Source: an uncultured Bacteroidota bacterium
GTDB lineage: Bacteria; Bacteroidota; Bacteroidia; Chitinophagales; Saprospiraceae
DNA: 64,000 nt
Assembly: GCA_937872515.1 (NCBI GenBank)
Contig: CALMSX010000057.1
Location: 1 to 64,000 of the forward strand
Reading direction: 5' to 3'
Notes under the pieces: model-generated
The model's database searches: none
What the model saw: only the letters and a program-made list of their open reading frames with translations
Told to the model about the DNA's origin: nothing
Program-made: the position numbers and the translations under genes
Shown here: positions 41,910 through 52,036 of the stretch, one piece after another
How positions within the stretch are numbered: position 1 is the first letter of the stretch
Layout: each line of letters begins with the position of its first letter

Positions 41910-42308
41910 ATGACAGCTGAACAGATTAAATTAGTAAAGAGAACATGGAAGATCATGATGGGCATTGATCCTATTTTGTTGGGAGAGACTTTCTATGGCA
42001 AGTTGTTCAATGACCATCCTGAGTTGCGTCCATACTTTCCTCGTGATATGAAAGAACAATACATTAAACTAACAGACATGCTTTCTTCCATCATACTGAG
42101 ACTTGACAATCAGAACCTCTCATCAATAATCGAGATGGGAAAAAGGCATGCAGGTTATGGGGTCAAACTGGCACATTATAACATGGTAGGGAGCGCCATG
42201 ATCTGGATGCTGAGCAAGGCCCTGGGTACAGAGTGGAATCAGGCAACTGAAGAAGCATGGGTTCAATGCTACACTGAAATATCAGCCATAATGACATCTG
42301 AAGCCTAG
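41910..42308 (+). CDS. Single-domain haemoglobin-like globin
   Basis: 132 residues from ATG 41910 (MTAEQIKLVKRTWKIM). It follows the bacterial globin pattern: a helix A start, FYGKLFNDHPELRPYFP in helices B-C, a Gln at the likely distal E7 position (KEQYIKL), and the proximal His F8 in GKRHAGYGV. There is no reductase domain, so it is a single-domain form. Roles could be oxygen or NO binding. It stands alone, upstream of the first two-component system. Confidence 0.85.
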   Translation: MTAEQIKLVKRTWKIMMGIDPILLGETFYGKLFNDHPELRPYFPRDMKEQYIKLTDMLSSIILRLDNQNLSSIIEMGKRHAGYGVKLAHYNMVGSAMIWMLSKALGTEWNQATEEAWVQCYTEISAIMTSEA

Positions 42309-42408
42309 GTTCGATTCAATCTCTCTATCCTACGGCTCGCATCCTTCTTTAGTACACTTCAATAAAATCTTGTTTAAAATTTCTATTTATTTTTTCTATC
42401 TTGCCTTA

Positions 42409-45400
42409 ATGAAGGCACCTATTGTTCTTTTATGGTTGATTCTTTCTCAGCTCGTTTTGGAAGCCCAACGCCCGTTTCCATCAAGGTCGGAGCAGACCAC
42501 TCAGTATCATGCCGGGCCAGATATCATTTTTGACAATTACAATGAAAGAGACGGACTCAGCAATAACAGTGTATCTGCCTTATTGCAAGATGACTTTGGC
42601 TTTTTGTGGTTAGGCACCTCCAATGGCTTGAATCGCTATGATGGTAAAAAATTTAATGTATTTAAGAAAAATAGAAGAGATAAAAAATCTCTTATGTCCA
42701 ATATCATTAGTGAATTGGGAAAAGACAAAACCGGAAAGATATACGGACTTACTCCTGACGGGGTTTTTACCTACGATTATAAGGCTGATACATTTTCCAA
42801 CCACTACCTCGATCTGAGCAAAAAAAAGATTTACCCCAACGATTTTTGTGTGGTATCAACTGACCTGGTAGCAGTAGGCACTTCAAATTCGGGATTATTG
42901 ATTATGGATCTCAAAACCAAAAAAACTACTACCTATGCCTTTAATGCCGACGACAAATACACCCTCAGCACAGATCGCATAAGTCGGATTCTTTTGGACC
43001 CCTCAGGTAAGGGCATTTGGATCACCACTTATCAGGGGTTGAATTATTTTGACTTAAAAACCCGAAAAACTACCAATTACCGGAATACCCCCAACAACGA
43101 AATTTTTAATAACCAGAATACAGAAGCCATCCATTTATCTTCTGAGGGTAAAATCTGGGTCTTAAATAATGAAACCAAAATATTACTTTGTTTCGATCCC
43201 CAGACCAAGATCGTCAAGCATAGAATTGACCTGAGTAAGATGTTGAAGATTCCGTATGCGGGCAGCATCTTTGAAACAAAAAACAACGAATTGTGGTATT
43301 CAAGCATCAGTTACGAGATTGTCAGAATCAAATACAAGGACAGTCTTAGCTACCAGGTAATAAAAAATGATCCTCAGAATCCCGCTTCAATACCGGGCAA
43401 TTACATTTATTGCTATTGGGAAGACAAGGACCATACCTTATGGCTTGGAACTGTGGCGGGTATTTCCCGGGTAAACAGTGACCGGAATTTTTACAGGGTC
43501 ATTCCTATTTTTCAACAGTTTCCGGAATTGGAAGAAAACAACTGGCAGATTACCTGCATTGCCCAAAATCCCAAAGACCAAAGTTGGTGGTGGGCAAGTA
43601 GGGATGGCGTTGTTTATTGGTATAATCCATATACAGGGGCTTCTCAGTCGGTTGATATCAAAGAAAAAACCAATTATAGAAACCAATCCTTCTTTATCAC
43701 CGATCTTGAATTTATCGACGATAAGATTATCATTTGTATGTCGAGGGGTTACCCGGTAGAATGGAATACCAAAACCAATCAATTTCACATCGTTTATGGT
43801 GATGCTTTTAGATTGGCATCCTATATGCCCACCTCCTTCGCTCAAGAAACGGATTCAACGTGGATCATCAGTAATAATGCCCTGCCCTTGCTCCGGTGGA
43901 ACAAAAACGACGATAGCTATACCGAAATTAATTTTCAAAAAAGGGATGTCCAAGCGCATGGGTTGTTTTCAGCAAACTGGATGCAATCATACCCTGGCAA
44001 AGGTGTTTGGATTGCGGCAGAAAAATCGCTCGGTTTTCTGGAGCCCGGTTCGCAGTACTTAAAAAGGTATGCCTTGGAAGAAATCATGCCCGATGGAAGC
44101 AAAATACCCATAAATACAGGGTATTACAATTCTTTGGCGGTTGATGCCAATGGCGATGCCTGGTTTTCTCTTATAGGTAACGGATTGTATAAAATGGAGA
44201 GGCAAAGTGGGCTGTGTAAGGCCTGGGACTCTAGTGACGGACTTACTTCTGAAGTGTTAAACTCATCAACACCATCGGCAGACGGCAGAATATGGTGTTC
44301 CAGCTTTAATAAATTTTCAGTTTATGATCCGGAAAGTTCCCGTTTTTTTAACTTTAAGCTGGAACTGAGCAACCACAACTCGTTTTATTACAATTATACC
44401 CTGCCCTTAAAAAATGGACATGTTCTTACAACCCTTAAAGGTTATCTGGTAGAATTTTATCCCGAAAAAGTAAAAAAAAGATATCCTGGCAATCCACCGA
44501 TGATTAGTGCCATTGAAGTGCCATCCGGCCGACAGCTGATATGGAACCAGGAAGAATTGATATTAAACCCAACTGATAATTTCCTGACCATCCACTTTGC
44601 CTCCCTGAGTCATACCAATATATACGATTATTTTTTTCAATACAGAATAGTAGAAATCAATCAAAGTTGGATAAAGGCAGAAAAGGATGATAAGGCAAGT
44701 TACACCAATCTGCCTCCAGGCCACTACCAATTTGAATTACAGGCTATCTCAAGAGATGGACAATGGGCTTCCGAAATAAAGACCCTTCGTTTTCACATCA
44801 AAGCACCTTTTTATAAAACATGGTGGTTCTATCTCATCATGGCTGCTTTTATAATAAGTGTGGCGGGGTATGTACTTAACAGCAGGATTAAAAACATCAG
44901 AAATATTGACAAGTTAAAATCCATGGCACAGCTGCTGGAGAAAGAAAAAACAGCAGTGATGTACGAAAACCTGAAACAACACCTCAATCCCCATTTTTTG
45001 TTCAATTCCCTCACATCGCTTGGCAGTCTTATCAGAATCAATCCGAAAGAGGCCGGTGATTTTTTGGATAAAATGAGTAAGGTATATCGATACATCTTAA
45101 AAAACAAAGACAATGAAACGGTACCCCTTTCTGAGGAATTGCGATTTGTGGAATTGTACATTCAGCTCCAACAAACCAGATTTGGTGAGGGACTGAAAAT
45201 AGAAATTGACATTCCTGAGGAATCTCTTCATAGAAAGATAGCCCCGGTAACCCTGCAAAACCTCGTGGAAAATGCCATCAAACACAATATCGCTGATGTT
45301 GACGACCCACTTTTTATCAGGCTTTATATAGCAGATGACTACCTCATCGTTGAGAACAAGCTAAACCGAAAATCGTATGTTGAAACGAGCAATAAGCAAG

Positions 45401-45501
45401 GACTAAACAGCATGGTTTCCCTTTATAAGTTTTTATCCGATCGCCCACTCATTGTATCAGAAAGTCAGGACATCTGGTTGGTCAAAATTCCATTAATCTA
45501 A
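42409..45501 (+). CDS. Beta-propeller sensor histidine kinase, LytS type
   Basis: About 1030 residues from ATG 42409, which gives a signal peptide ending VLEAQ. A periplasmic two-propeller sensor of Reg_prop repeats (GLSNNSVSALLQDDFGFLWLGT, GNGLYKM, GRIWCSSFNKF) runs to about 690. A Y_Y_Y domain (about 720-800), one membrane helix (about 815-835) and a LytS/His_kinase domain follow. Phospho-His is in HLNPHFLFNSLTS, and the ATPase N box in NLVENAIKHN. The ligand is probably extracellular and unknown. The regulator gene follows after 9 bp. Confidence 0.9.
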   Translation: MKAPIVLLWLILSQLVLEAQRPFPSRSEQTTQYHAGPDIIFDNYNERDGLSNNSVSALLQDDFGFLWLGTSNGLNRYDGKKFNVFKKNRRDKKSLMSNIISELGKDKTGKIYGLTPDGVFTYDYKADTFSNHYLDLSKKKIYPNDFCVVSTDLVAVGTSNSGLLIMDLKTKKTTTYAFNADDKYTLSTDRISRILLDPSGKGIWITTYQGLNYFDLKTRKTTNYRNTPNNEIFNNQNTEAIHLSSEGKIWVLNNETKILLCFDPQTKIVKHRIDLSKMLKIPYAGSIFETKNNELWYSSISYEIVRIKYKDSLSYQVIKNDPQNPASIPGNYIYCYWEDKDHTLWLGTVAGISRVNSDRNFYRVIPIFQQFPELEENNWQITCIAQNPKDQSWWWASRDGVVYWYNPYTGASQSVDIKEKTNYRNQSFFITDLEFIDDKIIICMSRGYPVEWNTKTNQFHIVYGDAFRLASYMPTSFAQETDSTWIISNNALPLLRWNKNDDSYTEINFQKRDVQAHGLFSANWMQSYPGKGVWIAAEKSLGFLEPGSQYLKRYALEEIMPDGSKIPINTGYYNSLAVDANGDAWFSLIGNGLYKMERQSGLCKAWDSSDGLTSEVLNSSTPSADGRIWCSSFNKFSVYDPESSRFFNFKLELSNHNSFYYNYTLPLKNGHVLTTLKGYLVEFYPEKVKKRYPGNPPMISAIEVPSGRQLIWNQEELILNPTDNFLTIHFASLSHTNIYDYFFQYRIVEINQSWIKAEKDDKASYTNLPPGHYQFELQAISRDGQWASEIKTLRFHIKAPFYKTWWFYLIMAAFIISVAGYVLNSRIKNIRNIDKLKSMAQLLEKEKTAVMYENLKQHLNPHFLFNSLTSLGSLIRINPKEAGDFLDKMSKVYRYILKNKDNETVPLSEELRFVELYIQLQQTRFGEGLKIEIDIPEESLHRKIAPVTLQNLVENAIKHNIADVDDPLFIRLYIADDYLIVENKLNRKSYVETSNKQGLNSMVSLYKFLSDRPLIVSESQDIWLVKIPLI

Positions 45502-45510
45502 TTAATAGCC

Positions 45511-46284
45511 ATGATAAAAGCACTCATCATAGAAGACGAATCTTTGATAGCGAAAGAACTCCAATACAAAATCAAAGAAATTACGGATGATATAGAAATC
45601 ATTCAGATTTTACCCAGTGTTAAATCGGCTTCTAAATGGTTCCTTGAAAACAGCGAACCCGACCTGATTTTTGCTGACATCCAATTAAGCGATGGCACCA
45701 GCTTTGAGATTTTTCAGCAATATGATTTAAAATGCCCCGTGATATTTACAACCGCCTATGATGAATATGCCATCCAGGCTTTTAAGGTAAACGGCATGGA
45801 CTATTTGTTAAAGCCCGTGGATTTGGAGGAGCTGGCAAGGGCCGTCCAGAAATGCAGGGTTATTATCGAAAGTAAAACCAACTATCCTGTAGACCTCAAT
45901 CACCTGATTCAGGTCCTGCAACAAAAAGAAACCATAAAAAGCAAATACAAAGAATCACTGATTGTCAACCACCGCAAGCAGTGGGTGCCAATACAGGTCA
46001 AAGACATCGCCCACCTGAGCAAAGAAAGTGTACTCTACATCTATACTTTTACAGGAGAAAAATTTGCCCTTGATTTTGAGACCCTCGAAGAATTGGAAGA
46101 GTTGTTAGATCCGGAGGTGTTTTATCGTGCCAACAGGCAATCGATCATACACATCCAAGCCATTTCTTCTGTCAAGCCCAGGGAGAATCAAAAACTTACG
46201 GTCAGTCTTAAAGCTCCCCTCAAGGCAGAGGTAGACATCAGCAGGGAAAAAGCACCGTCTTTCAAAAAGTGGCTTGACAGGTAA
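45511..46284 (+). CDS. LytTR response regulator
   Basis: 257 residues. Receiver with acidic EDE at residues 8-10, phosphoacceptor Asp56 (LIFAD) and Lys in YLLKPVD. LytTR DNA-binding domain at about 150-255 (IAHLSKESVLYIYTFTGEKF, FYRANRQSIIHIQAI). Partner of the kinase just upstream. Confidence 0.92.
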   Translation: MIKALIIEDESLIAKELQYKIKEITDDIEIIQILPSVKSASKWFLENSEPDLIFADIQLSDGTSFEIFQQYDLKCPVIFTTAYDEYAIQAFKVNGMDYLLKPVDLEELARAVQKCRVIIESKTNYPVDLNHLIQVLQQKETIKSKYKESLIVNHRKQWVPIQVKDIAHLSKESVLYIYTFTGEKFALDFETLEELEELLDPEVFYRANRQSIIHIQAISSVKPRENQKLTVSLKAPLKAEVDISREKAPSFKKWLDR

Positions 46285-46334
46285 ACGATCCACAAGCTAA
46301 AGACAGAGCTAAAAGGTTACTATAAAAAATACTC

Positions 46335-47072
46335 TTAATTGATGCCCAACCATTTCAGGATTTCCTGTTTTTTACTGCGCGCCACCGGAATGTGTAACTG
46401 GTTGCTTAAAACGACCTCCATACCCTCCCCTTTTACCACTTTTTCTATAAAATGAGAATTGATGAGCCAGGATGCATGGGGTCTTATAAAATGGGGCTGC
46501 TGTACCATCTCTTCAATGTCTTTGAGATTTTTAGACAGCATATAAGGCTTGGCCTGTCCTTCGCAATATACTTTGCAATAACTTCCATCAGCCTCACAAC
46601 AAATGATCTGGTCTACATTGACAAAGTGAATTTCCTGCCCAATGGGCAATAATATTTTTTTGGGCGCTTGTCCTTTTTGCCATTCGCTTAAATACTGAAG
46701 CATGGGGGGCGACAACAAGGGAAGCTCAGGCAACTTTCCTACTGCCTCCATCAACTCTGTTTTATCGATGGGTTTTAGCAGGTAATCAATGGCATTAAAT
46801 CGAAAGGCCTTGAGGGCATACTGATTATAAGCGGTCGTAAAAATGACCCTGCTTTGCATATTGGGCAATTTGCGCAACAGCTCAAACCCGTTGAGTACGG
46901 GCATTTCTATATCGAGGAAAACGACATCTACAGGATGATGACTAAGGTATTCCAGGGCCAACACAGGATCATTATACACTGCTACTACCTCCAAAGAGGG
47001 GCAGTGCTTCTGTATGAGGATGCTGAGCACATCGGTACAGTAAAGTTCGTCGTCAAGTATTAGGGTCTTCAT
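46335..47072 (-). CDS. LytTR response regulator (second system)
   Basis: 245 residues from ATG 47072, with an extra in-frame ATG at 47087. Receiver with DDE at 7-9, phosphoacceptor Asp54 (VVFLD) and Lys in YLLKPID. The C-terminal LytTR domain contains IICCEADGSYCKVYCEG and FIRPHASWLINSHFI. Its start overlaps the kinase stop by 20 bp. It is convergent with the first system; their stop codons are about 50 bp apart. Confidence 0.9.
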   Translation of the reverse strand: MKTLILDDELYCTDVLSILIQKHCPSLEVVAVYNDPVLALEYLSHHPVDVVFLDIEMPVLNGFELLRKLPNMQSRVIFTTAYNQYALKAFRFNAIDYLLKPIDKTELMEAVGKLPELPLLSPPMLQYLSEWQKGQAPKKILLPIGQEIHFVNVDQIICCEADGSYCKVYCEGQAKPYMLSKNLKDIEEMVQQPHFIRPHASWLINSHFIEKVVKGEGMEVVLSNQLHIPVARSKKQEILKWLGIN

Positions 47073-50000
47073 TTTTATACAATACAATGTTTATGGTGGT
47101 ACCCGCTGCACAGCCGGCGACATCCAGTTTATCGATGATTTCAATTTGTGCTTTGATACCCGTTAAACGAGTAATCAATGAGAGTCTTTCTGCAGTGAGG
47201 TTCATGCCATGTGACTTTCTCGAATGGTCGCGCACATTTTCGGCAGCCTTTCTGCCCACTCCATTGTCATCAATAGAAATACTAATTCCATGTTCACCCT
47301 GTGCTTTAACAATAACATCCAGGGTTTTGATTCCTTTTTGATTTTCCATGGGCAATAAGCCATGCCAAATCGCATTTTCTACATAAGGTTGCAAGGTCAT
47401 TGGAGCAATCAACCATCTCGAAGTATCAATGTCATCTTCAATGATCATTTGCCAAAAAAACTTATCTTTAAAACGCATTGCTTCCATTTCCAGATAAAGC
47501 TTCAGCGCGGCAAGCTCTTTTTCTAGTGGGATGATCTCTTCCCTGCTGTTGTCTAAGACGAGGCGTATCAGCCTTGAAAAGCGGGTTAAATAATCAGAAG
47601 CCAAATCTGCTTCATTGGTCAGGATGAATCGATTGATGGAATTGAGGCAATTAAAAATAAAATGAGGATTCATCTGCGCACGCAAGGCTGCCATTTCCAT
47701 TTGGGAAATTTGTTGTGCCATTTCACTTTTTAATTGCTCCTGTTCCTTTATGGTTTTGATGCGATGGTGGTATAACATATAAGTTATGGATGCCAATACC
47801 AGCGCCACCCCCAGCCATAATGATTTAAGCATATACCAGGGAGGTGAAATTGAAAAACGCAGCTCCAAAGGTTGGGAATGCCGATCCGCTCTTCTCACCT
47901 TTACCCGATATTCTCCAGGTGCCAAGTTGAACAAATTGAGTTCGTTTTTAAGGTCAAAAGATTGCCACAAGTTATCATTTAATGCATACTCGCATTCCGG
48001 GCTTTTCCAATCCTCAGACAGCTTGCATCCAAACCTAAATGAAAGACTGTTTTGATTGTGTGAGAGTTGCTGCAAGTCATCGGCATAGATCCTTTTGCCA
48101 TGGAGTCGCATTTCTGCAAGGTACAATTGACCATCTTCGCCTGCAAGGAGTAAGGCATCCGGACTTATACTCAGCAGAGTGGATGGGTGTAGATTCTGAA
48201 AAAAACGATTGCCCCCATCAGATGACAATCGATAAAAAAATTGTTTGCCCAATGTATGATAATCATAGTTACTTATTTTACCCTTTGACAAACAATAGAG
48301 ACCCAATTGAGAGGTTCCCCAATAATTTCCTGCCCTATCCACCATACCGAAATTGACATTATCAGAGGGTAACCCGCGGAATTGCGTATATCTTTTTACC
48401 AACATCGCACTTGCATCCACTTCCATCAGACCATGATCCAATAAGGCAAGGTATACTTTGCCACGTCCATTTCCGGCAATGCTGTTGATGGTAGAGGCAC
48501 CTCCAATGGCATCAACATGGAGTGGATAGTGTTTATTGCCCAAATTGATAGGATCCACTATGTACACCCCATTTCTTTCCTGTGACAACCAGAACTTTCG
48601 GGTCGACCGCTCAAAGTACAAATCGCTATAATTACCCCGGTCGTTGGGGCCGTAAAAGGGTTCAAACCGACCGGTACGTGAATTTAATTTCCATATACCC
48701 GTGCTGCGCTCTCTGACATACAGGTTGCCTGCATCGTCTTTTACCACATTTCTGAATTCCGGCTGTACTGATTTTGGATAATCTGCGCAAGCGATCTCAT
48801 TTACTGCTGCCTTCGAAATATCCAGGCTAAAAATCCGATCTGAGGTAACAAGAATTCCTTTGCTACCTCCCTCATGGTAAAATGATTGCAACACGCCTAA
48901 GTCTTTTCGTCTTTTTAGATCGCGCAGGTACTGAAAAGTATGCTGAGACAAATCGTATAGCAAAATTTCTTTTCGTTGCCAATCGCCAATCAGCACCTTC
49001 GATTCGCTCTCTGTATGAAAAGCTACATTATTGGAAAAGCCTTTGGGAAGTAGAAGGCGGATTTCATTCAGTCCGGTTGATTTTTTGCGCAGTTGCAAAA
49101 AAGGCAGATTGCCGGACATCAATAAATTGATCTTACCTTCACCTGCATAGGCTTTCCAAAAACTACCCGATTGTAACACAGCATTGCTTCCTGTCATTTC
49201 AAAGTTCAAGTCTGAAAATGCATCAACAGAGGGTCTGTATAACATTAGTTTATTATCAGATAACATCAACAAACTATCCCGGGTGAGGGGCAGGATGTCT
49301 GTAACTTTCTGCCCATTTTTGATGCCACATTTTTTGTGCTGCCAAACTCCGGAATCCGGATCAAAAATATAAAAACACTTATCATAGCTGGCTATCCAAA
49401 GCCAACCTTTGCTATCGATGTGGCAAAGGTAAAAAGCCCAATAGTCATCTATCCCTTCATTGGGATGGTAAACAAATTGTCCACTTTGTGTATTGACTGA
49501 AAAAAGGCCAAAGACCGATAAGATGTACATTTCGTGCTCACCCTTAGGCATCACCTCCAGTACAGCATTATTCCTTTTTTCCTCTTTTACGATGCCTGCA
49601 TTTTTAGCAAATTCAAACCATCCGCTTTTTTCAAATTGATGAGAGACTGGATCAAATATCACCACATCTCCATAGCCTCCCAGCCAAAGTCTACCCCGGT
49701 GGTCTTCAGCCATCTTGCCTCCCGACAAGCCGGAAAGCATGCCGGGTTGTGCTGTATAATTGATAAACCGGTTGTTGGTCTCATCATAAAGGCTAAGTCC
49801 ATATAGGGTTTTTACCCAAATACGAGCCTTAGAATCCCTCAATACATAATCACATTTATTAGCTGCAATGGAATGAGGATCTTCTTCATCGTGTTGAAAG
49901 CAAAAAAACAGGTTACCGTCAAAACGGGTAACTCCATTTTCTGAGGTCATCCATAAAAAACCCTTTTGGTCTCCTGTTATGGAATTAAAGGATTTGGCGC

Positions 50001-50118
50001 ATAAGCCATCATTGACTGTAAAGCCCCGGGCTTCAAAGTTGCTTTGTGCTATAAGCCCGGTATTCAGCCAAAGTAAAACTGAAAGTAAGCTCCATATGTT
50101 TAAACGCAGAAAGATCAT
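47053..50118 (-). CDS. Beta-propeller sensor histidine kinase, LytS type (second system)
   Basis: 1021 residues: signal peptide (LLSVLLWLNTGLIAQ). Reg_prop propeller sensor (GFTVNDGLCAKSFNSITGDQKGFLWM and many later units), Y_Y_Y domain about 700-770, one membrane helix, and a His_kinase domain with MNPHFIFNCLNSINRF as phospho-His region and PYVENAIWHGL as N box. Same architecture as 42409-45501 on the other strand, but the sequences have diverged, so this is an old duplication or independent acquisition. Paired with the regulator at 46335-47072. Confidence 0.9.
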   Translation of the reverse strand: MIFLRLNIWSLLSVLLWLNTGLIAQSNFEARGFTVNDGLCAKSFNSITGDQKGFLWMTSENGVTRFDGNLFFCFQHDEEDPHSIAANKCDYVLRDSKARIWVKTLYGLSLYDETNNRFINYTAQPGMLSGLSGGKMAEDHRGRLWLGGYGDVVIFDPVSHQFEKSGWFEFAKNAGIVKEEKRNNAVLEVMPKGEHEMYILSVFGLFSVNTQSGQFVYHPNEGIDDYWAFYLCHIDSKGWLWIASYDKCFYIFDPDSGVWQHKKCGIKNGQKVTDILPLTRDSLLMLSDNKLMLYRPSVDAFSDLNFEMTGSNAVLQSGSFWKAYAGEGKINLLMSGNLPFLQLRKKSTGLNEIRLLLPKGFSNNVAFHTESESKVLIGDWQRKEILLYDLSQHTFQYLRDLKRRKDLGVLQSFYHEGGSKGILVTSDRIFSLDISKAAVNEIACADYPKSVQPEFRNVVKDDAGNLYVRERSTGIWKLNSRTGRFEPFYGPNDRGNYSDLYFERSTRKFWLSQERNGVYIVDPINLGNKHYPLHVDAIGGASTINSIAGNGRGKVYLALLDHGLMEVDASAMLVKRYTQFRGLPSDNVNFGMVDRAGNYWGTSQLGLYCLSKGKISNYDYHTLGKQFFYRLSSDGGNRFFQNLHPSTLLSISPDALLLAGEDGQLYLAEMRLHGKRIYADDLQQLSHNQNSLSFRFGCKLSEDWKSPECEYALNDNLWQSFDLKNELNLFNLAPGEYRVKVRRADRHSQPLELRFSISPPWYMLKSLWLGVALVLASITYMLYHHRIKTIKEQEQLKSEMAQQISQMEMAALRAQMNPHFIFNCLNSINRFILTNEADLASDYLTRFSRLIRLVLDNSREEIIPLEKELAALKLYLEMEAMRFKDKFFWQMIIEDDIDTSRWLIAPMTLQPYVENAIWHGLLPMENQKGIKTLDVIVKAQGEHGISISIDDNGVGRKAAENVRDHSRKSHGMNLTAERLSLITRLTGIKAQIEIIDKLDVAGCAAGTTINIVLYKNEDPNT

Positions 50119-50190
50119 AAGGAGTAAATATAAGAATAAGCAATCAGCTCATTAGTTCTTGTTTTGAAAAATTATTAATTGCCATCTTAA

Positions 50191-50634
50191 TCAGCTCCTT
50201 CTGTAAAAGCCAAGTCCTATCATAAAAAAACTAAAGGCCACGAGCAGGACATCTGAAAAGATGATGCCCATGCCATAGATGTAGGCCTTTTCCGGGTTAT
50301 TTTTATCCATGACAACATTTACCTTTTCATGGAGCTCATAATTGAACATAGGAATCAAAATGACAGATTTTGAAAATCCATCCAATGAATCCAGGCTCGT
50401 TGGGGCAATGGGATATCTGAATACAGGGCGTCTGGATCTTCTTCCTTTGTGCTTCTTTGCTGTGTTGTCTTCAAAAACGGTTTTGCTGGTGCCTGAACCT
50501 CTGAAGCCAATGACCCTGCCTTCGACGGTTGTCCCTGACCATTTGTATTGCAAGGTTTCTACTATAGGTTTACCGGTTATAAAAACCAGCACCAGGCCAC
50601 CTGATACGAGTAAAAATCTAAATAAGTTTGCCAT
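50191..50634 (-). CDS. DUF3592-like membrane protein
   Basis: 147 residues with a membrane helix at each end (about 5-22 and 120-143) and a soluble middle containing VEGRVIGFRGSG and HEKVNVVMDKNNPEKAYI, the DUF3592 pattern. Function unknown. Starts 3 bp after the upstream lipoprotein gene. Confidence 0.75.
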   Translation of the reverse strand: MANLFRFLLVSGGLVLVFITGKPIVETLQYKWSGTTVEGRVIGFRGSGTSKTVFEDNTAKKHKGRRSRRPVFRYPIAPTSLDSLDGFSKSVILIPMFNYELHEKVNVVMDKNNPEKAYIYGMGIIFSDVLLVAFSFFMIGLGFYRRS

Positions 50635-50637
50635 GGT

Positions 50638-51483
50638 TTATTTGGCTGCGTTAAGAATGGAAAGTAACAATGCCTTGCTGATGCGCAGGCCGGCATTTTT
50701 ACCGATGTGCCCCTGTCCGTCGCTGGTGTCAATGCCATTGACATCACTGGGATCGGAGGCAGAATTTCTGTTTTGAGGACAAATGCGCCAAACACCTCCC
50801 AATTGGCAGGCCCCATCATTGCTCTCAAGGGCCTGGAGGTCAAAAACAACATCTTTATCCACAAAAGTCTTTCTCATCCAATCCCCCACTTTCATCCTGG
50901 CGGGATTGCCATCATAAATTTCTACCGAATATACCAGGGGCGGTGTCATGTGAACCCAGCGAAGATCCGGCATTTCCTTTTTCAAGTCGCTCACCATCGC
51001 CTGATAAGCCGTTTGCACTGCAGCATAATTTTCAGCTGTTATGTCGGCATAGCCAAATTTAAAAATGGCAATATTGATTTTTCCTTTGCTGCGTTGGACG
51101 GCCTCTTTAAACACCCTGATTTTTTCAAAAGGATCACCATTGGGGATGCCTCCCACATCCACAAAGATACCCCCCATCAGGCCCTTATCTGCAATATCGC
51201 CAGGTCCAAAATATTCGAAAGAAAAGCCATTGCCTTTGCATCCTTCTTCCAGGTCCTGGCCCACGGATTGATGGAGGAATAAAGTATTCCAGGCCTTGAT
51301 CCTGTTTTTCTCTGCCGGTGGCATCGCATCCCAGGCAGCAACACCCGAGGTGCCTACAAGACCGGGCACACCGGGACCCAATTGTCCATTCTCTATGTCA
51401 TCTTCCTCTTCGACAACGGGTGGCTGGTCTTTGGCACAAGATAACACCAACAAGACGACACCCAATAGCACCGCTTGGCTCAT
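50638..51483 (-). CDS. Lipoprotein with SGNH-hydrolase-like features
   Basis: 281 residues from ATG 51483, which gives a compact lipoprotein signal (MSQAVLLGVVLLVLSC, lipid Cys16). ATGs at 51525 and 51540 would lengthen it by 14 and 19 residues and overlap the previous gene. The body has LFLHQSVGQDLEEGC and IFKFGYADITAENYAAVQTAY, loosely like SGNH hydrolases, with no full catalytic set seen. An acidic EEEDD stretch follows the Cys. Confidence 0.6.
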   Translation of the reverse strand: MSQAVLLGVVLLVLSCAKDQPPVVEEEDDIENGQLGPGVPGLVGTSGVAAWDAMPPAEKNRIKAWNTLFLHQSVGQDLEEGCKGNGFSFEYFGPGDIADKGLMGGIFVDVGGIPNGDPFEKIRVFKEAVQRSKGKINIAIFKFGYADITAENYAAVQTAYQAMVSDLKKEMPDLRWVHMTPPLVYSVEIYDGNPARMKVGDWMRKTFVDKDVVFDLQALESNDGACQLGGVWRICPQNRNSASDPSDVNGIDTSDGQGHIGKNAGLRISKALLLSILNAAK

Positions 51484-51514
51484 AAAAGTGCCAGTTTTGA
51501 CACCAACAAAATGT

Positions 51515-52024
51515 TTAATCTGCATAATAAAATTTTCCATCGGTGATGATTAATTCCTTACCACTAGGGCAGGTAAGGGTACCCGAAAAAGTGGCTTCTA
51601 CAACGGTAGGGTTTTGAGATGCCCTCGTTACATCAAAGGAAACATCGAAACCCATCATGGAGCCGCACAAGTATTCTTCCTCCGACCAATTGCCCATCTG
51701 GGCCACACTTAACGCAGGGTTGCCTTGAGCAAAGTGAAATTTCCCAGGCCCCTCTGTTTTGTATATGTTCACGGTAAAAGATTTTTCACTTTTGTCTTTT
51801 TTACCAGATGAGCCGCCAATGATGATCAGCTTGTCATACCCTTTGGGGTGAAAGGCGCCAACAATATCGTGGTCAGCCTCCCACAGTTGGCCATTGATTT
51901 TCATGGATAGAAAATTAGAAGTGGAATTGGCTGGCCCAGGGTTTGTAGCTGGTCCTTCCTTTTTTTGCTGATTGCTGCAAGCCAACATGGTTGTCAGCAT
52001 AAGTACCCATATCATATTTTGCAT
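51515..52024 (-). CDS. Lipoprotein of unknown function
   Basis: 169 residues. Lipobox at LACS (Cys16), a Pro/Gly/Asn linker, then a beta-rich domain beginning FLSMKINGQLWEADHD with YKTEGPGKFHFAQGNPALS and a terminal beta hairpin. Resembles several small Bacteroidota immunoglobulin-like lipoproteins; function unknown. Part of the run 55856 to 50191. Confidence 0.7.
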   Translation of the reverse strand: MQNMIWVLMLTTMLACSNQQKKEGPATNPGPANSTSNFLSMKINGQLWEADHDIVGAFHPKGYDKLIIIGGSSGKKDKSEKSFTVNIYKTEGPGKFHFAQGNPALSVAQMGNWSEEEYLCGSMMGFDVSFDVTRASQNPTVVEATFSGTLTCPSGKELIITDGKFYYAD

Positions 52025-52036
52025 GGTTGTATGTGA

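Noticed and set aside
42300..42335. tRNA T-arm-like GGTTCGATTC string
   Set aside because: No acceptor, D-arm or anticodon stem can be formed around it, and it overlaps the end of the globin gene.
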